DNA of 12,535 bases from CAZDSS01 sp964508185 (GTDB lineage Bacteria; Pseudomonadota; Alphaproteobacteria; Sphingomonadales; Govanellaceae). Below the pieces are notes generated by a model, which had not been told where the DNA came from, did no database searches, and saw only the letters and a program-made list of their open reading frames with translations. The DNA lies in assembly GCA_964508185.1 (NCBI GenBank), contig CAZDSS010000074.1, positions 1-12,535 on the forward strand, written 5' to 3'. The position numbers and the translations under genes are program-made. Shown one piece after another: positions 1 through 8,002 of the stretch (positions within the stretch are counted from its first letter, which is position 1; every line of letters starts with the position of its first letter).

Positions 1-306
1 CAGCATCTCGGCCCGCCGCACGACGGGCTTCAGCTGGGCGCGCGCCGCCACCATTTCGGGGTTGTCGGCCTTCACCGCCGTCGAATGGACGACGATCCAG
101 GCATCCTCCACGTTCTCCGCCCGCTGGCCGATGAAGACGGGGATGCCGAGGGCGCGCAGGCGCTTGACGTTGGCGTTCTCGGAAATGTCGCTGCCCTGCA
201 CCTTGTAGCCGATATTGTGCATCACCTCGGCGATGCCGCTCATGCCGATGCCGCCGATTCCGATGAAATGGATGCGGCCGATATTCAGGGGATTCCATTT
301 CTTCAT
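1..306 (-). CDS. murC: MurC, UDP-N-acetylmuramate:L-alanine ligase, N-terminal part
   Basis: MurC attaches L-Ala to UDP-MurNAc, the first step of stem-peptide synthesis. Only the first 102 codons are inside the window, and the frame continues past the left edge without a stop. The N-terminal nucleotide-binding domain is clear: IHFIGIGGIGMSGIAEVM at residues 12-29, GSDISEN at 38-44 and the VVHSTAVKADNPE block at 72-84 (VVxSSAIKxxNPE in relatives). I found this frame by translating from ATG 306, which overlaps the murG stop and has AAAGGA about 8 nt upstream. The P-loop and later domains lie outside. The usual alphaproteobacterial order suggests murB, ddl and ftsQ-ftsA-ftsZ follow, but this cannot be seen. 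Confidence 0.96.
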   Translation of the reverse strand, partial: MKKWNPLNIGRIHFIGIGGIGMSGIAEVMHNIGYKVQGSDISENANVKRLRALGIPVFIGQRAENVEDAWIVVHSTAVKADNPEMVAARAQLKPVVRRAEML

Positions 307-1448
307 GCCGCGGTCCTTTCATCACTCTCCACAGGCAGCGCCGCGAGCGGCCCGCGCGCCACGATCAGTCTTTCCACGAGGTCGGCGAGCTCCGCCGCCG
401 CCTGCGGCCGCCCCACGCCCCGCGCCGCCCGCGCCGCATCCGCAAGCCGCTGCGGATCGCGCATCAGCCCCTGCAGGAGCTTGGCCAGCTGGGCCGGGGT
501 GAAGTCCCGTTGCGCGATGGTCCAGGCGCCGCCCGACTGGGTGAGCTCCACCGCGTTCATGGTCTGATGGTCGTCGGTCGCCGCCGGATAGGGGACGAGG
601 ATCGCAGGGCGCCCCGCGACCGAAAGCTCGCTGATGGTGGACGCCCCGGCCCGGGCGATCACCAGATGGGCATCCGCCAAACGGCGGGGCAGATCCTCCA
701 CGAAGGGCATGATCTCGGCCGCGATCCCGAGCTGTTCGTATAGCCGGGTCACCCGCTCCAGATCCTCTTCCCGGGTCTGCTGCACGATGCGCAGGCGGCT
801 GTAGCTCCCCTTGGGGAGGGCGGAGATCGCCGCGGGCACCACATCGCTCAAAACCGTCGCCCCCTGACTTCCGCCGATCACCAGCAGGCGGAATTCGCCG
901 TCCGCATCCGGCGCTTCGTAATCGCCCGCGGCAAGCTCCACGATCGCCGGGCGCACGGGGTTTCCCGTCACATGGACCGAAGGATGACGCGGCACGCGGG
1001 TGGTGCGGGCGAAGGACAGGGTCAGCATCCGGGCGAAGCGGGCGAGCAGGCGGTTGGAGCGACCGAAGACCGCATTCTGCTCATGCAGGCACAGGGGCAG
1101 CCCGGTGATCGCCGCCGCAAGCCCCGCGGGGACCGAGGGATAGCCGCCGAAGCCCACCACCGCCGCTGGCTTCAGCATGCGGATCAAGCGCAGCGCCCGG
1201 AAGGTCCCCGCCACCATGCGAAGGGCGCTCACCACCTTGGCCACGATGCCGCTGCGGAACGGGGCGCTCGCCACCTCGTAGACGGGCATTTCCGGGAACA
1301 GGGACGCATAGCGCATGCCCCGCCGGTCGGGGAAGAACACCAGGTGATGGTCGCGCGCCGAAAGCTCCGCGGCGAGCGCCTGGGCCGGGATCACGTGGCC
1401 GCCGGTGCCGCCCGCCGCAAGGGCGATATGGAACAGGCGACGGGTCAT
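303..1448 (-). CDS. murG: MurG, UDP-GlcNAc:lipid I N-acetylglucosaminyltransferase
   Basis: MurG adds GlcNAc to lipid I at the cytoplasmic face of the inner membrane, making lipid II. The 381 residues form a GT-B fold (family GT28). The N-terminal domain has AAGGTGGHVIPA at 11-22, VVGFGGYPSVP at 97-107 and LHEQNAVFGRSN at 121-132, and TGNPVR is at 161-166. The C-terminal UDP-GlcNAc domain has IGGSQGA at 191-197, ARAGASTISEL at 265-275 and PYPAATDDHQ at 286-295. The frame is open far upstream to 2528, but that part is an out-of-frame reading of ftsW. ATG 1448 is right because it overlaps the ftsW stop and places GGTGGH at the usual position, with GGAG about 8 nt upstream. Its TGA overlaps the murC start as ATGA. 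Confidence 0.98.
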   Translation of the reverse strand: MTRRLFHIALAAGGTGGHVIPAQALAAELSARDHHLVFFPDRRGMRYASLFPEMPVYEVASAPFRSGIVAKVVSALRMVAGTFRALRLIRMLKPAAVVGFGGYPSVPAGLAAAITGLPLCLHEQNAVFGRSNRLLARFARMLTLSFARTTRVPRHPSVHVTGNPVRPAIVELAAGDYEAPDADGEFRLLVIGGSQGATVLSDVVPAAISALPKGSYSRLRIVQQTREEDLERVTRLYEQLGIAAEIMPFVEDLPRRLADAHLVIARAGASTISELSVAGRPAILVPYPAATDDHQTMNAVELTQSGGAWTIAQRDFTPAQLAKLLQGLMRDPQRLADAARAARGVGRPQAAAELADLVERLIVARGPLAALPVESDERTAA

Positions 1449-2572
1449 GGCTGGGCGCTCCGCAAGGTGGCGCGGCGGCGGGTCAGCGCCAGGATCATGC
1501 CCATGGTGACGCCGAGCGCCAGCATGGAGGAGCCGCCATAGCTCACGAAGGGCAGGGTCATGCCCTTGCTCGGCAGCAGGGCGAGGTTCACGCCCATGTT
1601 GATATAGGCCTGGACGCCGAACTGGATCAGAAGCCCCGCGGTCGCGAGATAGGTGAAGGGATCGTTCTCCTTCAGGAGGTTGACGAGGCCGCGGATGACG
1701 ATGACGCCGAAGATGAACAGCAGGCCCATGCAGGCAAGGACGCCGAATTCCTCGCCGGCGACGGCGAAGATGAAGTCCGTATGGGCGTCGGGCAGCACGC
1801 GCTTCACGAGGCCCTCGCCGGGGCCGCGGCCGAACAGGCCGCCGGTGCGGAAGGCGTTGAGCGCCGTGTCGATCTGGTAGGTGTCGCCGGTCGCCGGATT
1901 GAGGAAGCGGTCGATGCGGCTCGCCACGTGCGGCAGCAGCAGATAGGCGACGCAGATGGCGGAAACGCCCGCGGCCCCCAGCACGCCGACCCAGATGAGC
2001 GGCAGGCCAGCCAGGAAGAACTGCGCCCCCCAGGTGAGCGCCACCAGGAAGGTCTGGCCGATGTCGGGCTGGATGACGAGGCTTCCCGCCGCCATGACGA
2101 ACAGCATGACGGCGATGCGCCGGCCGGGGAATTTGGGATCGCGCATCTGCTCCGCGAACATCCAGGCGCAGGTGACGATGAAGAACGGCTTGAGGAATTC
2201 CGACGGCTGCAGGGTGAAGCTGCCGATGGGAAGCCAGCGCCGCGCGCCCTTCACCTCGGGCCCGACGAAGGCGGCGACCACCACCAGCGCGAGGGTGATG
2301 GGCAGGGCGACGGCCGCGATCCGCCGCACCGTGATGGGCGAGCAGAGGGAGATCCCGAACATCACCGCAATGGTCGCGGCGAGGAAGAAGACCTGCCGCT
2401 CGGCGAAATGGAAGGAGCTGAGGCCCAGCCGCTCGGCCACCGACACGCTCGCCCCGATGGTGAGCAGCAGGCCGAAGCCGATGAGCATGGTGAGGCACAG
2501 CAGCATCCAGCGGTCCACCGTCCACCACCAGTGGCTGAGGATGCTGGTGTCGGTGCGCGCGAAAGCACTCAT
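1445..2572 (-). CDS. ftsW: FtsW, septal SEDS peptidoglycan glycosyltransferase
   Basis: FtsW is a multi-pass membrane protein of the SEDS family that polymerises lipid II into glycan strands at the septum with FtsI. The 375 residues begin with a short cytoplasmic tail and a WWW cluster (15-17), then about ten hydrophobic segments. Family motifs are KGARRWL at 108-114, LQPSEFLK at 121-128, QPDIGQT at 168-174, GGLFGRGPGEG at 244-254, LPDAHTDFIFAVAGEE at 260-275 and PSKGMTLPFVSYGGSS at 334-349. An Asp in the PDAHTDF loop (262 or 266) likely aligns with the essential SEDS aspartate; this is by-eye alignment. Context between murD and murG favours FtsW over RodA. The ATG at 2572 overlaps the murD stop and is preceded by GGAGGAGGG. 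Its stop overlaps murG as ATGA. Confidence 0.97.
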   Translation of the reverse strand: MSAFARTDTSILSHWWWTVDRWMLLCLTMLIGFGLLLTIGASVSVAERLGLSSFHFAERQVFFLAATIAVMFGISLCSPITVRRIAAVALPITLALVVVAAFVGPEVKGARRWLPIGSFTLQPSEFLKPFFIVTCAWMFAEQMRDPKFPGRRIAVMLFVMAAGSLVIQPDIGQTFLVALTWGAQFFLAGLPLIWVGVLGAAGVSAICVAYLLLPHVASRIDRFLNPATGDTYQIDTALNAFRTGGLFGRGPGEGLVKRVLPDAHTDFIFAVAGEEFGVLACMGLLFIFGVIVIRGLVNLLKENDPFTYLATAGLLIQFGVQAYINMGVNLALLPSKGMTLPFVSYGGSSMLALGVTMGMILALTRRRATLRSAQP

Positions 2573-3960
2573 GCCCGGCCCTCCTCCTCGGCGATGATGC
2601 GGCGGGAGATCTCGGCGAAGACGCGGCCGCGATGCTCGAAATCCTCGAACTGGTCGAAGGACGCGCAGGCGGGAGACAGGAGCACCACCGCGGGCTCGCC
2701 CGCCTCGGCCGCGTCGCGATAGGCCATGCGGGTCGCCGTCTCCATGTCGCCGGCGATCACGTGATCGACCTTGCCGTCAAGCGAACGCGCGAAGGCTTGT
2801 GCCGCATCGCCGATCAGGTAGGCGCGGCGGATCGCCGGGAACCAGGGGGCGAGCGGGCTCAGATCCTCGCTCTTGGGCTTGCCGCCCGCGATCCAGTGGA
2901 TGCGCGGGAAAGTGGCGAGCGCCTTGGACGCGGCGTCGATATTGGTCGCCTTGGAATCATTGATGAATTCGATGCCGCCCACGGCCCCCACCCGCTGCAG
3001 GCGATGGTCGAGGCCGGGGAAGGACAGGAGCGCGGCGAAGATCGCGTCGCTCGCGATGCCGAGCGCCCGCGCCGCCGCATAGGCCGCGGCCGCGTTCTGC
3101 CAGTTGTGCTGGCCGCGAAGGGCCTGTGCGCCGTCAAGGCCGCCAATGGGAAGGGGCGTTCCCGCCGTCGCGTCGATGAGCGTGCCGTCGGCGGCGCTGA
3201 CCCCGTGCCCGACCGCCCGTTCGGACGAAATGGCGACCACCTTCGGCCCCTTCAGGGAGGCGGCGAACCGGCGGCCATGATCGTCGTCGACGCCGATCAC
3301 CGCGACGTCGCCGCCGCCCTGCCGCGTGAACAGCCGTTCCTTGGCCCGGGCGTAGCCCGCCATGTCGCCGTGGCGGTCGAGATGGTCGGGCGTGAGGTTC
3401 AGGAGCACCGCCACGTCGGCGCGGAAGGTCTCCGTAAGGTCGATCTGGTAGGACGACAGCTCGAACACATAGACGCCGCCTTCGGGCAGCGGCTCGAGAT
3501 CCAGGATCGGGCGGCCGATATTGCCGCCGACCGCGACCGGGAGGCCCGCCGCCTTGATGATATGGCCGATGAGCGCCGTGGTCGTCGACTTGCCATTGGT
3601 GCCGGTGATCGCGACCACGCGATGGGCTGGAAGCTGCGGCCGGGCAAGCTCGAACAGTTCGGCGTCCCCGATCACGGGAATCCCGTTTTGTTTCGCGATC
3701 GTAACAAAGGGATGCGGCGCCGGATGGGTGAGCGGCACCCCCGGGCTCGGCACGAAGGCGGCGATGTCCTTCCAGTCGATCGCGGCGAGATCGGCAACCT
3801 CGAAGCCTTCGGCCTTCGCCGCCGCCCGACGGTCCGGATTGTCGTCCCACGCGATCACATGGGCGTTCCCTTCGCGCAGGGCGCGCGCCGTCGCAAGGCC
3901 CGAGCGCGCAAGCCCGAAGACCGCAACCTTTCGACCCGCATATGCGCCGACAGTAATCAC
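2569..3960 (-). CDS. murD: MurD, UDP-MurNAc-L-alanine:D-glutamate ligase
   Basis: MurD adds D-Glu, the second residue of the stem peptide, using ATP, in the cytoplasm. From GTG 3960 it has 463 residues, normal for the family. The N-terminal Rossmann-like domain has VAVFGLARSGLAT at 12-24 and SPGVPLTHP at 72-80. The ATPase domain has TGTNGKSTTT at 119-128, GGNIG at 145-149, FELSSYQID at 166-174 and LTPDHLDRHG at 189-198. The C-terminal domain has GQHNWQNAAAA at 283-293, FPGLDHRLQ at 314-322, NDSKATN at 334-340 and SPACASFDQF at 429-438. These are MurD-specific. The frame stays open upstream to 4290, but that part only shadows mraY. A start at GTG 3972 is the alternative. Its stop overlaps the ftsW start as ATGA. 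Confidence 0.97.
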   Translation of the reverse strand: MITVGAYAGRKVAVFGLARSGLATARALREGNAHVIAWDDNPDRRAAAKAEGFEVADLAAIDWKDIAAFVPSPGVPLTHPAPHPFVTIAKQNGIPVIGDAELFELARPQLPAHRVVAITGTNGKSTTTALIGHIIKAAGLPVAVGGNIGRPILDLEPLPEGGVYVFELSSYQIDLTETFRADVAVLLNLTPDHLDRHGDMAGYARAKERLFTRQGGGDVAVIGVDDDHGRRFAASLKGPKVVAISSERAVGHGVSAADGTLIDATAGTPLPIGGLDGAQALRGQHNWQNAAAAYAAARALGIASDAIFAALLSFPGLDHRLQRVGAVGGIEFINDSKATNIDAASKALATFPRIHWIAGGKPKSEDLSPLAPWFPAIRRAYLIGDAAQAFARSLDGKVDHVIAGDMETATRMAYRDAAEAGEPAVVLLSPACASFDQFEDFEHRGRVFAEISRRIIAEEEGRA

Positions 3961-3965
3961 GCCGC

Positions 3966-3970
3966 ACCTC
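3966..3970 (-). promoter_or_regulatory. Shine-Dalgarno sequence that decides the murD start
   Basis: The minus strand reads GAGGT at 3970-3966, 5 nt before the GTG at 3960, and overlaps the mraY TGA (3971-3969). It favours GTG 3960 over another in-frame GTG at 3972, which would overlap the mraY stop as GTGA. GTG 3960 also gives the short MI-V N-terminus common in alphaproteobacterial MurD. Confidence 0.65.
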
Positions 3971-5057
3971 ACCGGATCTTCAGGAACGACAGGCCCACGA
4001 GGGCGAGGATCAGGGCGATGATCCAGAACCGCACGACGATGGTGGATTCCGCCCAGCCCTTCTCCTCGAAATGATGATGCAGGGGCGCCATGCGGAAGAC
4101 GCGGCGGCCGGTGAGCTTGAAGGACACCACCTGGACGATGACCGACACCGTCTCCAGCACGAACAGGCCGCCGATCACCATGAGCTCGATCTCGTGCTTG
4201 GTGACGACCGCCATGGCGCCGAGCGCGCCGCCGAGGGAGAGGCTTCCCGTATCGCCCATGAACACCATGGCGGGCGGCGCGTTGAACCACAGGAAGCCGA
4301 GCCCCGCGCCCACGATCGCCCCGGCGAAGACCGCAAGCTCCCCCGCCCCCGGCACGAATGTGACCTGGAGATAGTTGGAAAAGACGGCGTTGCCGATGAG
4401 ATAAGCGATGAGCGCGAAGGTGGCGGAGGCGATGATGACCGGCATGGTGGCGAGGCCGTCAAGCCCGTCCGTGAGGTTCACCGCATTGGACGCGCCGATG
4501 ATGACGAGAAGCGCGAACGGGATGTAGAAGATCCCGAAATCGATGATGACCTGCTTGAGCAAGGGCGGCGTGAACTTGTTGGCCAGTTCCGGCCCGCTCG
4601 CATGGGAAATCCACAGGATCGCCGCCGTCGCGATCGCCGCCTCGATGATGAGCTTGGTGCGCCCCCTGAGGCCGCGGGGATTGAGCTTGGTCACCTTCAG
4701 ATAGTCGTCGGCGAAGCCCACGAGGCCGAAGCCGAGGGTCACCAGAAGGCAGGCCCAGACATAGGGATTGGTGAGATCCGCCCACAGCAGCGTGCCGATG
4801 GAAAGCGACAGCAGGATCAGCACCCCGCCCATGGTCGGCGTGCCCTGCTTGGTGATGACATGGCTCTGCGGCCCGTCCTCGCGGATGGGCTGGCCCTTGC
4901 CCTGCTTGCTCTTCAGCCAGCGGATGAGATGCGGCCCCAGGATGAAGCTCACGAAAAGCGCGGTCATGACCGCCGCCCCCGTCCGGAAGGTCAGATACCG
5001 GAACAGGTTGAAGAGGACGAACTCGTCGCTGAGCGGATAGAGCAGATGGTAGAGCAC
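3969..5057 (-). CDS. mraY: MraY, phospho-MurNAc-pentapeptide transferase
   Basis: MraY is an integral inner-membrane enzyme that transfers phospho-MurNAc-pentapeptide from UDP to undecaprenyl phosphate, making lipid I. The 362-residue length is usual, with about ten hydrophobic segments. Catalytic and substrate motifs are visible: FADDYLK at 115-121 (Asp117, Asp118), NAVNLTDGLDGLA at 191-203, FMGDTGSL at 266-273 (Asp269) and APLHHHFE at 324-331. KQGTPTMGG near 70-78 is also typical. The start is GTG at 5057, which gives the family-typical MLY N-terminus. AAGGA about 7 nt upstream supports it, in the 12-nt gap after murF. Its TGA lies inside the Shine-Dalgarno region of murD. Confidence 0.98.
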   Translation of the reverse strand: MLYHLLYPLSDEFVLFNLFRYLTFRTGAAVMTALFVSFILGPHLIRWLKSKQGKGQPIREDGPQSHVITKQGTPTMGGVLILLSLSIGTLLWADLTNPYVWACLLVTLGFGLVGFADDYLKVTKLNPRGLRGRTKLIIEAAIATAAILWISHASGPELANKFTPPLLKQVIIDFGIFYIPFALLVIIGASNAVNLTDGLDGLATMPVIIASATFALIAYLIGNAVFSNYLQVTFVPGAGELAVFAGAIVGAGLGFLWFNAPPAMVFMGDTGSLSLGGALGAMAVVTKHEIELMVIGGLFVLETVSVIVQVVSFKLTGRRVFRMAPLHHHFEEKGWAESTIVVRFWIIALILALVGLSFLKIR

Positions 5058-5069
5058 GCGGGTTCCTTC

Positions 5070-6542
5070 TCAGCCTTTCATCTGTTTCGAGGATGCGGGT
5101 TCGGCGGGCGCGCGGCCGAGGTCGCGCAGGGCGTTGACCACCTTGATCATGCCCATGGATTGCGACCCCTTGACCATGACGATGTCGCTGGCCTTGACCT
5201 CGGCGGCGATCACATCGGCCGCTTCCGCGGCGGTCGCCACATGGGCGAGGCGCAGATGGCCGGGCAGCGCATCCCACAGATGGCGCATGAGCTCGCCGAC
5301 GGTGAGGACGAGATCCACGTCCGCATCATCGATCGCCTGGGCGAGCGCCGCATGGAGCCGCGGCCCGGCATCACCCAGCTCGCGCATGTCGCCGAGAACG
5401 GCGATGCGCCGCCCGCGCAGCCGGGTCGCGCGGCCGCTGCGGCCTTCGGCGGGTTCGATGCTGAAATTGCCGAGGGTGTCGAGCGCCGCGCGCATGGAAG
5501 CGGGGTTGGCATTGTAGCTTTCGTCCACCACCCAGAAGCTCACATCCGGCGACACGGTCACCAGATGGCGCTGGCCGCGCCCCTCGACCGGCATCATGTC
5601 GGCGAGGGCCAGGGCCGCGAGGCCGAGGTCCGCCCCCAGCATGTGGGCCGTCAGCAGCACGGCGAGGCTGTTCACCACCCAGTGGCGGCCGGGCGCGCCC
5701 ACCTTGTAGAGCATGCGGGCATCCTGGATCCGCGCGGTGACGCAGCTGCAATCCTCATGCAGCACATAGCGGATCGCATGGGCGTCCGCCGCCTGATCGA
5801 GCCCGAAGGCGACGATGCGCGCGGCGCCCGCGCGCTCCGCCGCGGCCCGCAGGCGCGCGAAATGGGGATTGTCGCGGTTGAGGACGGCGATGCCGTCGGG
5901 CTCGAGCCCCGCGAACACCTCAGCCTTGGCGTCGGCGATGTCCTCGACGGTATCGAAATGGGCCCGGTGCGCCTCTTCCACATTGGTGATGAGGGCCACA
6001 TGGGGCCGCACCTGCCGGCTGAGCCCGGTGAGCTCCCCCGCATGGTTCATGCCCAATTCGAACACCCCGAAGACCGTGTCCGCCGGCATGCGGGCAAGGC
6101 TCAGGGGCACGCCGATCGCGTTGTTGTAGCTCGCGGCGCTCGCATGGGTGAGCCGTCCGCGCCCGAGGGCGAGGCGCAAGGCCTCCTTGGTGCTGGTCTT
6201 GCCGACGCTGCCCGTGACCGCGAGGATGCGGGCGTTCGACCGCGCCCGCGCCCGCTGGCCCAGCGCTTCGAGGGCCTTGTGGGTGTCGTCCACGCGCACG
6301 AGCGGCCCCGCGGCGTCGGCCATGTCGCGGGAGACGAGAGCGGCCGACGCCCCCCTGGCGAAGGCCGCGGCGACGAAGTCATGGCCGTCCGAGCGCGCGC
6401 CGGGCAGCGCCACGAAAAGGTCGCCCGCCTCGATGGTGCGGGTATCGATGGAAACGCCATGGGCGGCGAAGGCATCGCCCGCAAGGACGCCGCCGGTCGC
6501 GGCGAGGATTTCGTCGGAAGTCCAGAGCGGCGCCTCGGTCAT
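5070..6542 (-). CDS. murF: MurF, UDP-MurNAc-tripeptide:D-Ala-D-Ala ligase
   Basis: MurF adds the D-Ala-D-Ala dipeptide to complete the UDP-MurNAc-pentapeptide in the cytoplasm. The 490 residues show the Mur-ligase plan: an N-terminal substrate domain at about 1-100 (SIDTRTIEAGDLFVAL near 31), the P-loop TGSVGKTSTKE at 110-120, SYNNAIGVP near 138-146, FELGMNHAGE at 161-170 and ITNVEEAH at 185-192. DESYNANP at 340-347 is the MurF-specific block that sets it apart from MurC, MurD and MurE. LGDMRELG is at 383-390, and the C-terminal VKGSQSMGM is near residue 460. The ATG at 6542 overlaps the murE stop and has GGGGAGG about 6 nt upstream. Twelve nucleotides separate its stop from mraY. Residues 262-268 contain a Cys pair (EDCSC) of no known significance. 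Confidence 0.97.
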   Translation of the reverse strand: MTEAPLWTSDEILAATGGVLAGDAFAAHGVSIDTRTIEAGDLFVALPGARSDGHDFVAAAFARGASAALVSRDMADAAGPLVRVDDTHKALEALGQRARARSNARILAVTGSVGKTSTKEALRLALGRGRLTHASAASYNNAIGVPLSLARMPADTVFGVFELGMNHAGELTGLSRQVRPHVALITNVEEAHRAHFDTVEDIADAKAEVFAGLEPDGIAVLNRDNPHFARLRAAAERAGAARIVAFGLDQAADAHAIRYVLHEDCSCVTARIQDARMLYKVGAPGRHWVVNSLAVLLTAHMLGADLGLAALALADMMPVEGRGQRHLVTVSPDVSFWVVDESYNANPASMRAALDTLGNFSIEPAEGRSGRATRLRGRRIAVLGDMRELGDAGPRLHAALAQAIDDADVDLVLTVGELMRHLWDALPGHLRLAHVATAAEAADVIAAEVKASDIVMVKGSQSMGMIKVVNALRDLGRAPAEPASSKQMKG

Positions 6543-8002
6543 TGCCCGCCTCCCCGCTCGATCGCTGCGGCGACCTTCCGCACCTCGGCGAAATCGCTGA
6601 AGTCGCGCACCTCGCCCTTGATGATCTGGCCGCGCTCATGGCCCTTGCCGGCGACCACCAGCATGTCGCCGGGCTGCAGGTCGCGCATGGCGGCTGCGAT
6701 CGCCGCGGCACGGTCGCCGATCTCGACGGCGCCGGGCGCGGCTTTCAGGATCTCGGCGCGGATCGCGGCCGGTTCCTCGCTGCGCGGATTGTCGTCGGTC
6801 ACATAGACCTTGTCGGCGAATTCGCTGGCCGCAGCGCCCATGAGGGGCCGCTTGCCGCGGTCGCGGTCGCCGCCGCAGCCGAACACCACCACAAGCCTTC
6901 CCTGCACATGGGGCCGCAAGGCCTGCAGCACGGTCTTGAGCGCATCGGGCGTATGGGCATAGTCCACATAGACCCGCGCGCCGTTGCCGAGCACGCTCAC
7001 AAGCTCCATGCGCCCCGGCACGGCGCGAAGATGTTCAAGGGCGCGGAACGCCGCCTGGGCCTCGCCCCCGCAGCCGATGACGAGGGCGGCGGCGGTCAGG
7101 GCGTTGAGCGCCTGGAATTCGCCGACGAGCGGCAGATCGACGTCGATCACGCCGCCGTCATGGCCGATGGTGAGCTCCTGCCCCGCGTCGTGGGGCCGCC
7201 GCTTGAGAAGGCGGATGTCGCCCGCATCATGGCCGATGCGGATGAGGCGATGGCCGCGCGCCCAGCAGAGACCCTCGAGATCGGCGCCGAAGGGATCGTC
7301 CATGTTGATGACCGCGACCCCGCCCGGCGGCAGGAGCTGCCCGAAGAGCCGCGCCTTGGCGAAGAAGTAGTCCTCGACCGTGGCATGGTAATCCATGTGG
7401 TCGCGGGAAAGGTTGGTATAGGCCGCGGCGGCAAGGCGCAGCCCGTCGAGGCGGTACTGGACGAGGCCGTGGCTCGACGCCTCGCAGGCCACATGGGTGA
7501 TCTCCCGCTCCCGCAGCTCGCGCAGCGTTTCGTGCAGGGTCACGATGTCGGGGGTGGTGAGCCCCGTCTCGCGCTCGAGCCCTTCGGCCACGACGCCGAG
7601 GGTGCCGATGCTGGCGGCGCGATGGCCCATCTGCTCCCAGATCTGCCGGGTGAAGCTTGCGACCGAGGTCTTGCCGTTGGTTCCGGTGACCGCGACGATG
7701 GTATCGGGCTGCGGACCGTAGAAGCGGGCGGCGAGCGCCGCGAAGCGGCGGCGCGGATTGGGGTCGCGCAGCGCCACGATGTCGGCGTCCGGAATGGGGG
7801 CGTCGGGCGTCGTCAGCACGGCGACCGCGCCGCGCGACAGGGCGTCGTCGATGAAGCGCGCGCCGTCGGTCTTCGTTCCGGCCAGCGCCGCGAAGAGATA
7901 GCCAGGGCGCACCTTGCGGCTGTCCTCGGCAAGGCCGCGGATTTCCTTGTCGGTGGCCGGGACTTCGGGGCCTATGAGATCCGCAAGGCGCATGAAGGTC
8001 AC
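6539..8002 (-). CDS. murE: MurE, UDP-MurNAc-L-Ala-D-Glu:meso-diaminopimelate ligase
   Basis: MurE adds the third residue of the peptidoglycan stem peptide, using ATP, in the cytoplasm. With 487 residues from the GTG at 8002, the Mur-ligase domains are clear. The N-terminal substrate domain is at about 1-95. The central ATPase has the P-loop TGTNGKTS at 106-113, CEASSHGL at 173-180 and YTNLSRDHMDYH at 195-206. The C-terminal domain has VDYAHTPD at 346-353, GCGGDRDRGKR at 375-385, DNPR at 404-407 and GKGHE at 452-456. DNPR is the signature of meso-diaminopimelate-adding enzymes; lysine enzymes differ here. The start is open: GTG 8002 overlaps the ftsI stop as GTGA, and an in-frame ATG lies at 7993 (three codons in). 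Neither has a strong Shine-Dalgarno sequence. Its stop overlaps the murF start. Confidence 0.97.
   Translation of the reverse strand: MTFMRLADLIGPEVPATDKEIRGLAEDSRKVRPGYLFAALAGTKTDGARFIDDALSRGAVAVLTTPDAPIPDADIVALRDPNPRRRFAALAARFYGPQPDTIVAVTGTNGKTSVASFTRQIWEQMGHRAASIGTLGVVAEGLERETGLTTPDIVTLHETLRELREREITHVACEASSHGLVQYRLDGLRLAAAAYTNLSRDHMDYHATVEDYFFAKARLFGQLLPPGGVAVINMDDPFGADLEGLCWARGHRLIRIGHDAGDIRLLKRRPHDAGQELTIGHDGGVIDVDLPLVGEFQALNALTAAALVIGCGGEAQAAFRALEHLRAVPGRMELVSVLGNGARVYVDYAHTPDALKTVLQALRPHVQGRLVVVFGCGGDRDRGKRPLMGAAASEFADKVYVTDDNPRSEEPAAIRAEILKAAPGAVEIGDRAAAIAAAMRDLQPGDMLVVAGKGHERGQIIKGEVRDFSDFAEVRKVAAAIERGGGQ

Noticed and set aside
1449..2528. N-terminal extension of the murG frame
   Set aside because: It is an Arg/Pro/His-rich out-of-frame reading of ftsW; the MurG domain starts exactly at the ATG that overlaps the ftsW stop.
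3973..4290. N-terminal extension of the murD frame
   Set aside because: It reads mraY out of frame and has no MurD-like sequence; GTG 3960 with its Shine-Dalgarno sequence fits the family.
4071..6806. A 911-codon open frame on the plus strand, antisense to mraY, murF and the end of murE
   Set aside because: It covers three unmistakable genes on the other strand. Its product is low-complexity Arg/Gly/Ala/His/Glu sequence with no domain, as expected of antisense frames in GC-rich DNA.
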